Shown here one piece after another: positions 16,687 through 25,344 of a DNA stretch of 32,303 nucleotides; the first letter of the stretch is position 1, and each line of letters begins with the position of its first letter. Below the pieces are notes generated by a model. The model had not been told where the DNA came from. It did not search any database and saw only the letters and a list, made by a program, of their open reading frames with translations. A program made the translations under genes and the position numbers. The DNA is taken from NCBI GenBank assembly GCA_910577285.1, contig CAJTLO010000004.1, forward strand, positions 52,198 to 84,500. Reading direction: 5' to 3'. This DNA is from an uncultured Rikenellaceae bacterium (GTDB lineage: Bacteria; Bacteroidota; Bacteroidia; Bacteroidales; Rikenellaceae).

Positions 16687-17781
16687 ATGAAAAAGGATGC
16701 TCGCATCTACGTCGCCGGCCACCGGGGACTCGTCGGCTCGGCCATATGGAACAACCTGCGGAGCAAAGGGTATACGCAGCTGATAGGCCGCAGCCACGGC
16801 GAACTGGATCTTCTGGACCCGCTCGCCGTCCGCCGGTTCTTCGACGAGGAGCGCCCCGAGTACGTCTTTCTTGCCGCAGCCCACGTGGGAGGCATCATGG
16901 CCAACAACACCTATCGGGCCGACTTCATCTACCGCAACCTGCAGATACAACAGAACGTGATCGGCGAGAGCTTCCGACACGGGATCGAGAAGCTCCTCTT
17001 CCTGGGAAGCACCTGCATCTATCCGCGCGACATTCCGCAGCCCATGAAGGAGGAGGCGCTCCTTACGGCTCCCCTGGAGTACACCAACGAGCCCTATGCC
17101 ATCGCCAAGATCGCCGGTCTGAAGATGTGCGAGAGCTTCAACCTGCAATACGGCACGAACTATATCGCCGTCATGCCGACCAACCTCTACGGCCCGAACG
17201 ACAACTTCCACCTGGAAAACTCCCACGTGCTTCCGGCCATGATACGCAAGATACACCTGGCCCGCTGTCTGGTCCAGAACGACTGGACCGCCATCCGCCG
17301 GGACATGAACCTGCGCCCCGTAAACGACGTAGACGGCACGGCATCCGAGGAGGCGATCGTCGCCGTGCTCGCCGGATACGGAATCGAGGCGGCGGCCGTT
17401 TCGCTGTGGGGAACGGGAAAACCGCTCCGGGAGTTCCTGTGGAGCGAGGAGATGGCCGACGCCTGCGTCTACATCATGGAACACGTGGACTTCGACGACC
17501 TGAAACCCTCCGGAAAAGAGATCCGCAACTGCCACATCAACATAGGGACCGGTAAGGAACTCTCGATAGGGTCGCTGGCGCACCTGATCCGGAAGACTGT
17601 CGGCTACGACGGCGAAATACGGTTCGACAGCACCAAGCCCGACGGCACGATGCGGAAACTAACCGACGTCACCAAACTCCACGCGCTGGGCTGGCACCAC
17701 AACGTGGAGATCGAAGAGGGCGTGGAGAGGCTTTACCGCTGGTATCTGGCCGACCTGGAGAAGAGCGACTCCCGTGCATGA
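16687..17781 (+). CDS. fcl: GDP-L-fucose synthase
   Basis: This 364-residue epimerase-reductase has YVAGHRGLVGSA at 8-19 (Gly11, Gly14, Gly17), AAAHVGGIMANN at 63-74, the SSTCIYP-like LGSTCIYP around Ser108 and the Tyr137/Lys141 pair in YAIAK. It converts GDP-4-keto-6-deoxymannose to GDP-L-fucose with NADPH. It is longer than the E. coli enzyme (about 320) because of an insertion around residues 200-240, a form I associate with Bacteroidales Fcl. It ends the polysaccharide cluster, and the next gene is on the other strand. Confidence 0.97.
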   Translation: MKKDARIYVAGHRGLVGSAIWNNLRSKGYTQLIGRSHGELDLLDPLAVRRFFDEERPEYVFLAAAHVGGIMANNTYRADFIYRNLQIQQNVIGESFRHGIEKLLFLGSTCIYPRDIPQPMKEEALLTAPLEYTNEPYAIAKIAGLKMCESFNLQYGTNYIAVMPTNLYGPNDNFHLENSHVLPAMIRKIHLARCLVQNDWTAIRRDMNLRPVNDVDGTASEEAIVAVLAGYGIEAAAVSLWGTGKPLREFLWSEEMADACVYIMEHVDFDDLKPSGKEIRNCHINIGTGKELSIGSLAHLIRKTVGYDGEIRFDSTKPDGTMRKLTDVTKLHALGWHHNVEIEEGVERLYRWYLADLEKSDSRA

Positions 17782-17783
17782 TA

Positions 17784-17812
17784 CCGCCCGCGCGGGCTCG
17801 AAGCGGAGCGGG
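17784..17812. terminator. Possible terminator between converging fcl and cls
   Basis: The short gap between the converging genes holds the palindrome GCCCGCGCGGGC (17786-17797) and further GC-rich dyad symmetry up to the cls stop. There is no clear U-tract on either strand, so intrinsic termination is uncertain. Confidence 0.3.
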
Positions 17813-19285
17813 CTAAAGCAACGGACTCAGCAGGCGGGCGAGGGATTCGTAGGCCGCATGGATGTTCGGACGGTTGCTCCATGATTCGGGGGTGACGGCG
17901 ACGCTGTTGCTGATGTCGTTCAGGAAATACCCTTTCAGCTCCTCGGTCACCTTGGGATCGTAGAGGATGGCCGACACTTCGAAATTGTCCTCGAAGCTGC
18001 GAATATCCATGTTGGCCGATCCCACCGAGCAGAAATCGTCGTCGATGATCAGTATCTTGGAGTGGTTGAATCCCTTGCAGAAGAAGTAGACCTTGATTCC
18101 CGCATCGAGCATCTCGCCGATGTAAGAACGCGAAGCCCAGTAGACGATCTTGCTGTCGGAGCGGTGAGGCAGGATGATCCGCACGTCCACACCGCTGAGC
18201 GCCGCCACCTTGAGGGCGGTCAGAATGGCCTGATTGGGAAGAAAATAGGGGGTGGAGATATAGATCGAGCGCGAAGCCTTGTTGATGGCGGCGAAGAAAG
18301 CCTGCATGATGGAGGCCCAGTCGGAATCGGGGCCGGAAGAGGCTATCTGCATCGGAGTACGGGTACGTATCCGGCTCTTGGGAAAATACTTCTCGTCGTT
18401 GAGCAGCTCCTTGCCGCTCACGAAGTACCAGTCCGTCATGAAGATGGCCTGAAGCATGTTCACCGCGTCGCCCTCGACCCGCAGATGGGTATCGCGCCAG
18501 GGACCGAATTTCGTACCCCGGACATAGCGGTCGGCCACGTTGATCCCGCCCGTAAAGCCCACCTTGCCGTCCACGACCACGATCTTGCGGTGGTTGCGGT
18601 TATTGAGTTTGCTCGTAAGCCACGGAAACGCCACCGGCATGAAACTGTGCACCTGAATGCCCCGCGCCCGCAACCGGCGTGCATGGCGGCGCTTCATGTT
18701 CCAGCTCCCCACGTCGTCGTATATCATCCGTACCTCCACGCCCTCCTTCACCTTCCGTTCCAGCAGATCGATCAGGCGTCGCCCCAGTTCGTCGTTCTCG
18801 AAGATATAGTACTCCAGGTGGACGGACGAAACGGCATTGGCGACGGCGTCGAACAACTCCCGGAACTTGCTCTCTCCGTCGTTGAGAATCTTTACTTTGT
18901 TGCGTACCGTCAGCAATGCCCTGTTGTTATTGAGCAGCAGCGTGATGATGTCCTTGTTGGCTTCGATGGGTTCGAGGTGCTGTATCTGCGGGTCCACCAG
19001 CTCGCGCAACTGCACGTTGCAGAGGCTGCCTATCTGCTCGAAATCGTCTATCTCCTTGCGGTTGAATATCTTCTCCTTACGATAATTCCGCCCGAAGACC
19101 ACGTAGAAGACAATCCCCGCCACGGGAAGCAACGTAATCACGAGTATCCACGAAAGCGCCTTGACCGGGTCGCGCAGGTCGTGGACGATCACGGCCACCG
19201 TGGCGCCGATCACCACAAAATAGAGGACCACGATCATACTCCTTATATCGGACACGGATATTATCGATGTCAAACCTTCCATCAT
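17813..19285 (-). CDS. cls: Cardiolipin synthase (phospholipase D family)
   Basis: This 490-residue protein has two N-terminal membrane segments (about 17-35 and 43-63) and two HKD motifs. The first is NHRKIVVVDG with His232, Lys234 and Asp239. The second is NHSKILIIDD with His408, Lys410 and Asp415. Each is followed by the usual Gly/Ser-Asn stretch (GGIN, GSAN). The enzyme condenses two phosphatidylglycerols to cardiolipin at the inner membrane. Either of two adjacent ATG codons could be the start. A Bacteroidetes -7 box lies about 30 bases upstream. It is unrelated to the polysaccharide cluster it converges with. Confidence 0.96.
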   Translation of the reverse strand: MMEGLTSIISVSDIRSMIVVLYFVVIGATVAVIVHDLRDPVKALSWILVITLLPVAGIVFYVVFGRNYRKEKIFNRKEIDDFEQIGSLCNVQLRELVDPQIQHLEPIEANKDIITLLLNNNRALLTVRNKVKILNDGESKFRELFDAVANAVSSVHLEYYIFENDELGRRLIDLLERKVKEGVEVRMIYDDVGSWNMKRRHARRLRARGIQVHSFMPVAFPWLTSKLNNRNHRKIVVVDGKVGFTGGINVADRYVRGTKFGPWRDTHLRVEGDAVNMLQAIFMTDWYFVSGKELLNDEKYFPKSRIRTRTPMQIASSGPDSDWASIMQAFFAAINKASRSIYISTPYFLPNQAILTALKVAALSGVDVRIILPHRSDSKIVYWASRSYIGEMLDAGIKVYFFCKGFNHSKILIIDDDFCSVGSANMDIRSFEDNFEVSAILYDPKVTEELKGYFLNDISNSVAVTPESWSNRPNIHAAYESLARLLSPLL

Positions 19286-19315
19286 AACGCTCTCTGAATG
19301 CCGTACATGAATTTA

Positions 19316-19323
19316 CAAATATA
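19316..19323 (-). promoter_or_regulatory. cls promoter (-7 box)
   Basis: The minus strand reads TATATTTG, a perfect match to the Bacteroidetes -7 consensus TAnnTTTG. It would give a leader of about 25 bases before cls. The expected -33 region is T-rich (TTTCG) but not an exact TTTG. Confidence 0.6.
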
Positions 19324-19825
19324 TCATTATATTCGCTGAAAAACGAAAGTGCAGGTCGGCCCGAAGCGAATCGTTGGAAAGCGATATAGCAAACTCCTCG
19401 CCGAAAACCCGAAGTCCCCGCAGCCGCTAAGCCCGGCCGCACGATCGTAAAGCGATCCGCCGCTCCCCGAAGCAGACGACGAGCAGGCACCCGACCAAGA
19501 GCTGCCACGCGCTCCGACGACACGACAGGACGGGTCGCCGCACTCCGTGCCGCAAAAGGCCCCTCTCCCAACGGAGCGCATCGCCCCATACGCCCGCCGC
19601 AGAGCTCCGCGGTTCCAAAACCGAAACGGCAACCGCGCCTCGGCACCTCTTTCCGCACCGCCTCCCGGAACAAGGGAGGCAGCGACGGCCGGAACATATG
19701 CCGGACACGACAAGACCCCAACTTTTCCGCCCGCCCTATGCCTTTCAAATACCGCGGACGACCGCGACACAAAGGGCAGCTCCCGCCGCGGGGGAGCGCT
19801 GCGCTCCCAAAATAACCCCGCCGCA
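19324..19825. other. GC-rich intergenic region between divergent cls and greA
   Basis: I see no convincing gene in this stretch. The open frames are rich in Arg, Pro and Ala on both strands and carry no family motifs. Short GC hairpins occur near 19780-19808 (GGGAGC paired with GCTCCC) without a U-tract. Confidence 0.5.
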
Positions 19826-19856
19826 TTTGTTTTTTCGGTTTAATTACCTACCTTTG
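19826..19856 (+). promoter_or_regulatory. greA promoter
   Basis: TTTG at 19826-19829, exactly 19 bases, then TACCTTTG at 19849-19856: a perfect Bacteroidetes housekeeping promoter. Transcription should start near 19863, leaving a leader of about 280 bases before greA. Confidence 0.8.
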
Positions 19857-19883
19857 CCTCTGTATTCGAGGATGGTGCAAAGA

Positions 19884-19910
19884 GGGTTCCGGCAGCGGAA
19901 TTCTTTTTTT
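19884..19910 (+). terminator. Early intrinsic terminator in the greA leader
   Basis: An 8-bp stem (GGGTTCCG at 19884-19891 with CGGAATTC at 19896-19903, two G-U pairs) with a GCAG loop is followed by seven T (19904-19910). It lies only about 20 bases after the expected transcription start. Most transcripts could end here as RNAs of about 48 bases. The rest of the leader (19911-20142) repeats a motif close to TTCCGGCAGCG at about 20024 and has another T-run near 20052, but I see no second clean terminator. Confidence 0.65.
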
Positions 19911-20142
19911 ACATGTACCTATGCAATTGCACTCCCCGACTGCGGTCCCGCAAGCAATGCACCGTTTGTAAAAAGACGGAAATGCCTTGCACGAAGGGCC
20001 CTTACGACTCGAACGCCACAGGGATTCCGGCAGCGCATGTCGGGATTGCTCTTTTTTCGGGAGCGGTCTATCCGGCGGGTTCGGGAGTTTTTATGAATAC
20101 ATTAAACCGCTTAATATCCGGAGCATATCCGGCACAAGAGTT

Positions 20143-20616
20143 ATGGCAGAAGTTACCTACATGACCCGCGAAGGGTACAACAAACTCAAGGCAGAGTTGG
20201 AGCACATGCGTGCGATCGAGCGTCCGGCGGCAGCGGCGGCCATCGCCGAAGCACGCGACAAGGGCGACCTCTCCGAAAACGCCGAGTACGATGCGGCGAA
20301 AGAGGCACAGGGCATGCTGGAGATGCGCATAGCCAACATGGAAGCTACGCTCGCCGGGGCACGTATTCTCGACGAATCCAACGTGAATACCGACAAGATA
20401 CAGATTCTCAGCCGTGTCCACCTCATGAACCACACCACCCACAAAGAGGTGGAATACACCATCGTATCGGAAAAGGAGGCCAACCTGAAAGCCGGAAAAC
20501 TTTCGATCGGCACCCCCATCGCGCAGGCACTTCTGGGGAAGAAGAAGGGCGACAAGGTAGAGGTACGGGTTCCCGCCGGAACGGTATGTTTCGAGGTGCT
20601 CGACATCTCCATCTGA
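20143..20616 (+). CDS. greA: Transcription elongation factor GreA
   Basis: This 157-residue protein has the GreA layout: an N-terminal antiparallel coiled coil (about 1-75) and a C-terminal FKBP-like domain with SIGTPIAQALLGKKKGDKVEV. The coiled-coil tip holds GDLSENAEY with the acidic pair Asp42 and Glu45, which enters the RNA polymerase secondary channel and stimulates cleavage of backtracked RNA. The ATG at 20143 gives the normal family length and N-terminus; upstream in-frame codons belong to the leader. It is monocistronic, with a strong promoter and a leader terminator upstream and an intrinsic terminator 24 bases after the stop. Confidence 0.97.
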   Translation: MAEVTYMTREGYNKLKAELEHMRAIERPAAAAAIAEARDKGDLSENAEYDAAKEAQGMLEMRIANMEATLAGARILDESNVNTDKIQILSRVHLMNHTTHKEVEYTIVSEKEANLKAGKLSIGTPIAQALLGKKKGDKVEVRVPAGTVCFEVLDISI

Positions 20617-20639
20617 CCGGCTACTCCCCCGCATGACCT

Positions 20640-20680
20640 TTCTACCGGTACGCCCGCAGGGACGTACCGGTAGAATTTTT
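20640..20680 (+). terminator. greA intrinsic terminator
   Basis: A perfect 13-bp stem (20640-20652 with 20663-20675, TTCTACCGGTACG and its complement) and a 10-base loop, followed by TTTTT. Confidence 0.93.
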
Positions 20681-20990
20681 ATGCCCGCCGCACCGGAACC
20701 GCAGATCCGGCCCCGGCTTCCTCGTCCGACCCGCCCTGCGGAGCGCCTCGCCCCGACACCATACCGAAAAACTCCGTCCCGGCACCCCGAACCGGGAGTT
20801 TTCCGCCGCCGGAGGTTCTCGCCCCCCAGTGCCTCGCGGACGGTCTGCACCCCCGATCGGACCGAATCCACCATCCCCTTCGTCCGCACCGCCCCAGCCT
20901 GCTCCACCGACCGTTCCCCAACCGCCGCACGGCCCCTACCGCGCCACCCGCCGGAAGCGCAAAACGCCGGAAGCGCAAACAGCGGCAACG
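20681..20990. other. Intergenic region without a recognisable gene
   Basis: I see no supported gene. The only small feature is a direct repeat of 15 bases (CGCCGGAAGCGCAAA) at 20949-20963 and 20965-20979. Confidence 0.5.
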
Positions 20991-20991
20991 G

Positions 20992-21022
20992 TTGCGGACA
21001 CCCGTGAAAATCACTATTTTTA
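20992..21022 (+). promoter_or_regulatory. Probable promoter of the phase-variable acyltransferase
   Basis: TTG at 20992-20994, 20 bases, then TATTTTTA at 21015-21022, one mismatch from TAnnTTTG. It would give a leader of about 120 bases before the ATG at 21149. Confidence 0.5.
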
Positions 21023-21148
21023 CGCACGGAAAGCAGCCGATCGCTCCGCACGACAAAGTCGTCGGTATGCCTTTGCCGGTTTACCGAACGAGGCAACGCG
21101 TAGTCCGATCCGCCGTTTTCCCCTATCGACCCGTCCTCTCAACGCCCC

Positions 21149-22199
21149 ATGGAAAAACAAACTTTGCCCCGCGAAAGCTCTTTCGAACTCCTCCGCATTC
21201 TGGCGCAGGTCTTCATCGTATACTACCATATCCTCCTCAACGTTGTTTTTCCGGAAACGGGCGCCCCCCTCTATCGCGCCCTGTGGCTTCCTCTCCACAT
21301 CGGCGTCCCCCTCTTCGTTCTCGTCAGCGGCTACTTCGGCATCAAACCCTCGGTGCGAGGAGTCGTCCGCTTGACAGGCACGGTATTCGCCATACATATA
21401 CCACTGAGTATATGCAATTTGCAAATGGGGGGGGGGGAACGGACTGCTTGATTGGGCCGCCGCCGGCCTTTTCATTTCGGCAACCCCTTACTGGTTCATC
21501 CGCACCTATATCTGTCTCTACCTGTTCGCTCCGGTAATCAACCGTTTTCTCCGGGACATCGGCCCCAAAGAGCGCATCGCGCTGCTTTGCGTCCTGGCCT
21601 GCATCAGCCTCTATATGGGAACGATCGGATTCGACGCCTCCCTGGCTGACGGAAAAAACCTCGCCACCTTCCTCTTTTTCTATGCGATGGGCGACACGCT
21701 GCATGCCTACCGCCACCGCTGGCTTCCCTACCGCCGGTGGTACGGACTCTGCTGGCTGGGACTCAATGTCGGACTGGTCGCCCTTTTCACCCGCTTCACC
21801 TCGCGCCTGGGAATGGCGATCTTCTACCGCGTGTGGTTCTCTTACTGCAGCTTCGGCCTGCTTTTCAACGCCCTGCTCTTCTTCATGTGGATCGGTGGAA
21901 TGCGCTTCCGGTCACGGCAGGTCAACCGCATCGCACGCTCCTCGCTGCTCATCTACCTGCTGCACGGCGCTCCGTTCGTCGCCAACCACCTCATCGCCCC
22001 GTTCGTCCTGCAATACATCTGCCCCATCGCCGACCGCTGGCTGTTGCTGGGCGCCATCCTGCTCTTCACACTGGTCGTCGTGACGCTCTGCATCATCATC
22101 GACCGGCTTCTCGGACCGATATGGAAATGCCTCGACCGGTTGGGCAACCGGCTCCAGCAGCGCTGGGACCGGCTGCACTGCACCTATTTCACCCGCTGA
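21149..22199 (+). CDS. Membrane acyltransferase (acyltransferase 3 family), out of frame at a poly-G tract
   Basis: The N-terminal part (21149-21451) reads FELLRILAQVFIVYYHI, with the family Arg16 and His27 of the first membrane helix, then SGYFG at 60-64. It stops soon after a run of 11 G. Removing one G (G10) joins it without interruption to the second half. That half reads LLDWAAAGLF, then TPYWFIRTYICLYLFAP, then a series of membrane helices ending at 22199, for 349 residues in all. This is the length and topology of acyltransferase 3 (OafA/WecH-like) proteins, which O-acylate cell-surface glycans. As sequenced the gene is OFF. Slipped-strand mispairing would restore it. A homopolymer sequencing error is the alternative. 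Confidence 0.88.
21427..21437 (+). repeat. Eleven-G homopolymer, probable phase-variation tract
   Basis: Eleven consecutive G inside the acyltransferase gene. G10 (or G7, G13) restores the full reading frame. No other homopolymer of this length caught my eye in the window. Confidence 0.85.
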
Positions 22200-22218
22200 C
22201 ACCTCCGGAACGAACAAG

Positions 22219-22244
22219 CCCCGTCCCGCACGACAGGCACGGGG
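22219..22244. terminator. Hairpin between converging acyltransferase and dinB
   Basis: CCCCGT (22219-22224) pairs with ACGGGG (22239-22244), with an extra CC/GG pair inside. It lies between two converging genes and ends one base before the dinB stop codon. U-tracts are poor, so its termination strength is uncertain. Confidence 0.35.
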
Positions 22245-22245
22245 A

Positions 22246-23319
22246 CTACTCTTCCGGGAAATCGAATACGAGCTGTCCGTAGCGGGGCTGTTCGCAGTCG
22301 GCGGGATTGCCGATGCTCACCCCCAGCAAGCGCACCTTGCCGTAGGCGAGGTCCACCCCCGCCAACAGCTCGAGCGCCGTATCGAGAAACCGCCCGTACT
22401 CGGTGAGGAACCCGCCGAAGGTATGGCTGCGGGTAATCTGACGGAAATCCGCATACTTGATCTTGAGCGTCACCGTGCGGCCGTAGAAATCGCGACGCCC
22501 CGCCCGGCGCCACACCTCCTCGACTGCGGCATGCAGCTCGCGCCGCAACTGTTGCGGGTCGTCGGTATCCTCCGCAAAGGTATTCTCGCACCCCACCGAC
22601 TTGCGTATCCGCTCCGGAGTGACCTCGCGCATGTCGATCGCCCGCGCATTGAGGTAATAGGCGTGGCCCGCCTTTCCGAAATGCCACACGAGCTCGGCCT
22701 CGCTGCGCCTCTTCAGGTCGGCACCCGTATGGATTCCGAGTCCGTGCATACGTTCGGCAGTCACCTTGCCCACTCCCCAGAACTGCTCGATCTTCAGCCC
22801 TTCGACAAACGCCTCCGCCTGCTCGGCCGGCACCACCGTCAACCCGTCGGGTTTGTTGCAGTCCGAGGCCACCTTGGCGAGGAACTTGTTGACCGACACC
22901 CCTGCCGAAGCGGTCAAATGGGTGGTCTCCCGGATGCGTCTGCGAATATCCGCTGCGATAAGGGTGGCCGAGGGCATGTTGTAGTGGTTGACCGTGACGT
23001 CGAGATAGGCTTCGTCGAGCGAGAGGGGCTCCACGCGATCGGTATAATCGAGAAACAGATCCATCACCTGCCGCGACACCTCCCGGTAGACATCGAACCG
23101 TGCGGGCACGAACACCAACCCGGGACACCGCTGCGCGGCCGCCCGCGACGACATGGCCGAACGCACCCCGTAGCGACGGGCCTCGTAGCTCGCCGCAGCC
23201 ACCACCCCGCGCTCGCCCGCATGCCCCACGGCCACGGGAAGGCCTCGCAGACGGGGATCGTCCCGCTGTTCGATGGAGGCGTAGAAAGCGTCCATATCTA
23301 TGTGAATGATCTTTCGCAT
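22246..23319 (-). CDS. dinB: DNA polymerase IV (Y-family)
   Basis: This 357-residue Y-family polymerase has IIHIDMDAFYAS at the N-terminus (Asp8 is metal-binding, Phe12/Tyr13 the steric-gate region) and SLDEAYLDV with Asp102 and Glu103. Helix-hairpin-helix residues lie near WGVGKVTAERMHGLGI, and a little-finger domain follows. The start at 23319 (MRKIIHIDMD) is the family N-terminus; the open frame extends 27 codons upstream without conserved residues. It performs translesion synthesis. No LexA-type box is evident to me upstream. It ends with QLVFDFPEE, which resembles a beta-clamp binding motif (QLxLF type). Confidence 0.96.
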   Translation of the reverse strand: MRKIIHIDMDAFYASIEQRDDPRLRGLPVAVGHAGERGVVAAASYEARRYGVRSAMSSRAAAQRCPGLVFVPARFDVYREVSRQVMDLFLDYTDRVEPLSLDEAYLDVTVNHYNMPSATLIAADIRRRIRETTHLTASAGVSVNKFLAKVASDCNKPDGLTVVPAEQAEAFVEGLKIEQFWGVGKVTAERMHGLGIHTGADLKRRSEAELVWHFGKAGHAYYLNARAIDMREVTPERIRKSVGCENTFAEDTDDPQQLRRELHAAVEEVWRRAGRRDFYGRTVTLKIKYADFRQITRSHTFGGFLTEYGRFLDTALELLAGVDLAYGKVRLLGVSIGNPADCEQPRYGQLVFDFPEE

Positions 23320-23424
23320 CGGAAGAATGTACCGCGCGACGCACGCCGGCCACGGATGTGCCGGCACGAACCGCTCCGCTATGAGAAAACGGTCGGCCAC
23401 AGCGTTATCGTATGGGGAGACCCT

Positions 23425-24585
23425 CTACCGGGCAACGAGTTCCAACCCGGCCGCGATGGGCATGTGGTCGGAATAGACATGATCGAAGGTATAGTAATTG
23501 AGTACCTCCACCCCTTCGGAAACCAGAATGTAATCGATCCGGAACATGTTGAACAGGCGGTCGTAGGTGCCCGAAGCCCCGGACCCTTTCTTCACGAAAG
23601 CATCCTGCAGGCCGCGCACCACCCGATGGTAGGCGAACGAAGCGGGGGTATCGTTGAAATCGCCGCACACGACGACCGGCCAGGGCGACTGCTCGACATA
23701 CTCGGCCACCAGTTCCGCCTGGGGAGCACGGCGCATGTAGCTTTCGCGCAACTTGCCCGTGATCTCCGAAAGCCTCACCCGCGTGCGCTCCTCCGACACG
23801 AACTTCAGACTGGAAAGGAAATCGATGTCGTCGTTGTCGATATAGGTCGAATTGAGGTGGTTGTTGAATACCCGCACCGTATCGCGCTGTATCCGGATGT
23901 CGGCCCACATGGAGAAAACCCTGTCGCTGTCGTGAGCGGGCAGCATGCCCGACGCCACGATCGGATAGCGGCTGTAGATACCCAGCCCCGTGAAATAGCT
24001 CCCCTCCGAGCTATCGAGCTCATAGGGAAATATCTTATAGTATTTGAGTTCCGGAATCGATTGATTGATGGCCGGTTTGGAGAGATCGCCCCCCAACTCC
24101 TGAAAACATACGATATCGACATTGTTGGCATTGACCAGATCGGCGATCAGCCCCATGGTCGACCGGTCCTCGCTGGCAAAGCGCTTGTCGAATCCCATTA
24201 CATTGTAACTCATGACCACCACCTCGGCCCGCGAAGGTTTGGCTTCGGCGTAGTGCCTGCGCAGATCCGGCCTGTAAAACCTGCCTGCCGCACCGATTCC
24301 GAAGAGCAGCACCACGGCCACGCCGAGGGCGTACTTCTTCCAACGCACCACCCACCACAGACCCAGCAACATCTCGGCAATGTAGATGGCCGGAAAAACC
24401 AGACCGGGAAAAGCGAACAGCCACGCCCGGCGGGGATCGACGTAACGCGCCAGATACGCGGCGATCAGCAGCAGCGTGCACACGACCGTCAACGCGAGCA
24501 TGACCGCATCGACGATCCTGACCGCCAACGGCGCACCCGACCGCGGCCGCCGCACCTTTTTATGATAGTATCCGTAATCTTCCAT
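23425..24585 (-). CDS. Membrane-anchored endonuclease/exonuclease/phosphatase family protein
   Basis: The first ~110 of 386 residues contain a basic stretch and three hydrophobic segments (ALTVVCTLLLIAAYL, LFAFPGLVFPAIYIAEMLLG, ALGVAVVLLFGIG). An EEP (DNase I-like) domain follows, with MSYNVMGFD, CFQELGG (catalytic Glu), NNHLN, GDFNDTP, RIDYILVS and the catalytic SDHMPI. The domain probably faces outside the inner membrane. Family members cleave DNA or RNA, phosphoesters or lipids, so the substrate is not determined. The start at 24585 follows the upstream rhomboid gene by 32 bases; earlier in-frame codons lie inside that gene. This rhomboid/EEP pairing is common in Bacteroidales as far as I recall. 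Confidence 0.88.
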   Translation of the reverse strand: MEDYGYYHKKVRRPRSGAPLAVRIVDAVMLALTVVCTLLLIAAYLARYVDPRRAWLFAFPGLVFPAIYIAEMLLGLWWVVRWKKYALGVAVVLLFGIGAAGRFYRPDLRRHYAEAKPSRAEVVVMSYNVMGFDKRFASEDRSTMGLIADLVNANNVDIVCFQELGGDLSKPAINQSIPELKYYKIFPYELDSSEGSYFTGLGIYSRYPIVASGMLPAHDSDRVFSMWADIRIQRDTVRVFNNHLNSTYIDNDDIDFLSSLKFVSEERTRVRLSEITGKLRESYMRRAPQAELVAEYVEQSPWPVVVCGDFNDTPASFAYHRVVRGLQDAFVKKGSGASGTYDRLFNMFRIDYILVSEGVEVLNYYTFDHVYSDHMPIAAGLELVAR

Positions 24586-24617
24586 TGCAATCCGTGGGAC
24601 GATGCCCCGCTCCCGGG

Positions 24618-25286
24618 TTAATAATAGATCCAGCCCTTCTTTTTCCAGTACCGCAGCAACAGCCAGCCGAAGAGCATGCCCCCCAGATGGGCGAAATGGG
24701 CCACGCCGCCGCGCCCGCTGATGCCCGCCACGAGCTCGATGGCACCGTATATCACCACGAACCATTTGGCCTTAAGGGCAATGGGCGGAAAGACGAGCAT
24801 AATGACATTGTTGGGATGCAGCATGCCGAACGCGAGCAGCAGACCGAATACCGCTCCCGAAGCTCCGATGGTATAGGTGTGGGCGTAGCGTGCCAGCAGG
24901 GCCGCCGGCACACCGGGATCGGCTGCGGCGATGCTGTACTCGATCCAGTTCACTCCCAACTGTATCAGTCCCGCCCCGATACCGCAGACGATGTAGTAGG
25001 TGAGGAACCTGCGGCTGCCCAGGTCGTATTCCAACACCCGACCGAACATCCACAGGGCGAACATATTGAAGAAGATATGCCCGAAACCGGCATGCAGGAA
25101 CATGTAGGTCAGCGGCTGCCAGATGTGGAATCCGCCGCCTTTCCAGAAGCTCAGCGCTCCGAATTCGAGAAGCGCATTGCCGACCCTGCCGGGCAGCAGG
25201 ACCTCCGCCATGAATACGAGCACATTTATTATCAGCAGGTTCGCCACTACGGGCGGGGTTCTGAAAGCCCCGTTGGTTATCGCCAT
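24618..25286 (-). CDS. Rhomboid family intramembrane serine protease
   Basis: The 222-residue protein has about six membrane helices and all the rhomboid landmarks: GHIFFN (His70, Asn74 of the HxxxN motif), the catalytic Ser143 in GASGAVFG, and the catalytic His200 in HFAHLGGMLFGW, with His197 nearby. It would cleave membrane protein segments at the inner membrane. It lies 58 bases after mutL and 32 bases before the EEP protein gene on the same strand, so an operon is likely. Confidence 0.95.
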   Translation of the reverse strand: MAITNGAFRTPPVVANLLIINVLVFMAEVLLPGRVGNALLEFGALSFWKGGGFHIWQPLTYMFLHAGFGHIFFNMFALWMFGRVLEYDLGSRRFLTYYIVCGIGAGLIQLGVNWIEYSIAAADPGVPAALLARYAHTYTIGASGAVFGLLLAFGMLHPNNVIMLVFPPIALKAKWFVVIYGAIELVAGISGRGGVAHFAHLGGMLFGWLLLRYWKKKGWIYY

Positions 25287-25344
25287 GACAATCTGTTTTT
25301 CCGTATGTTTTCTTCCCTTTCCGCCCCGGGGCGCAAGGGAAAAC

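Noticed and set aside
19913..20164. Cys-containing 83-codon frame upstream of greA
   Set aside because: It overlaps the greA start, has no recognisable family and lies in the structured leader.
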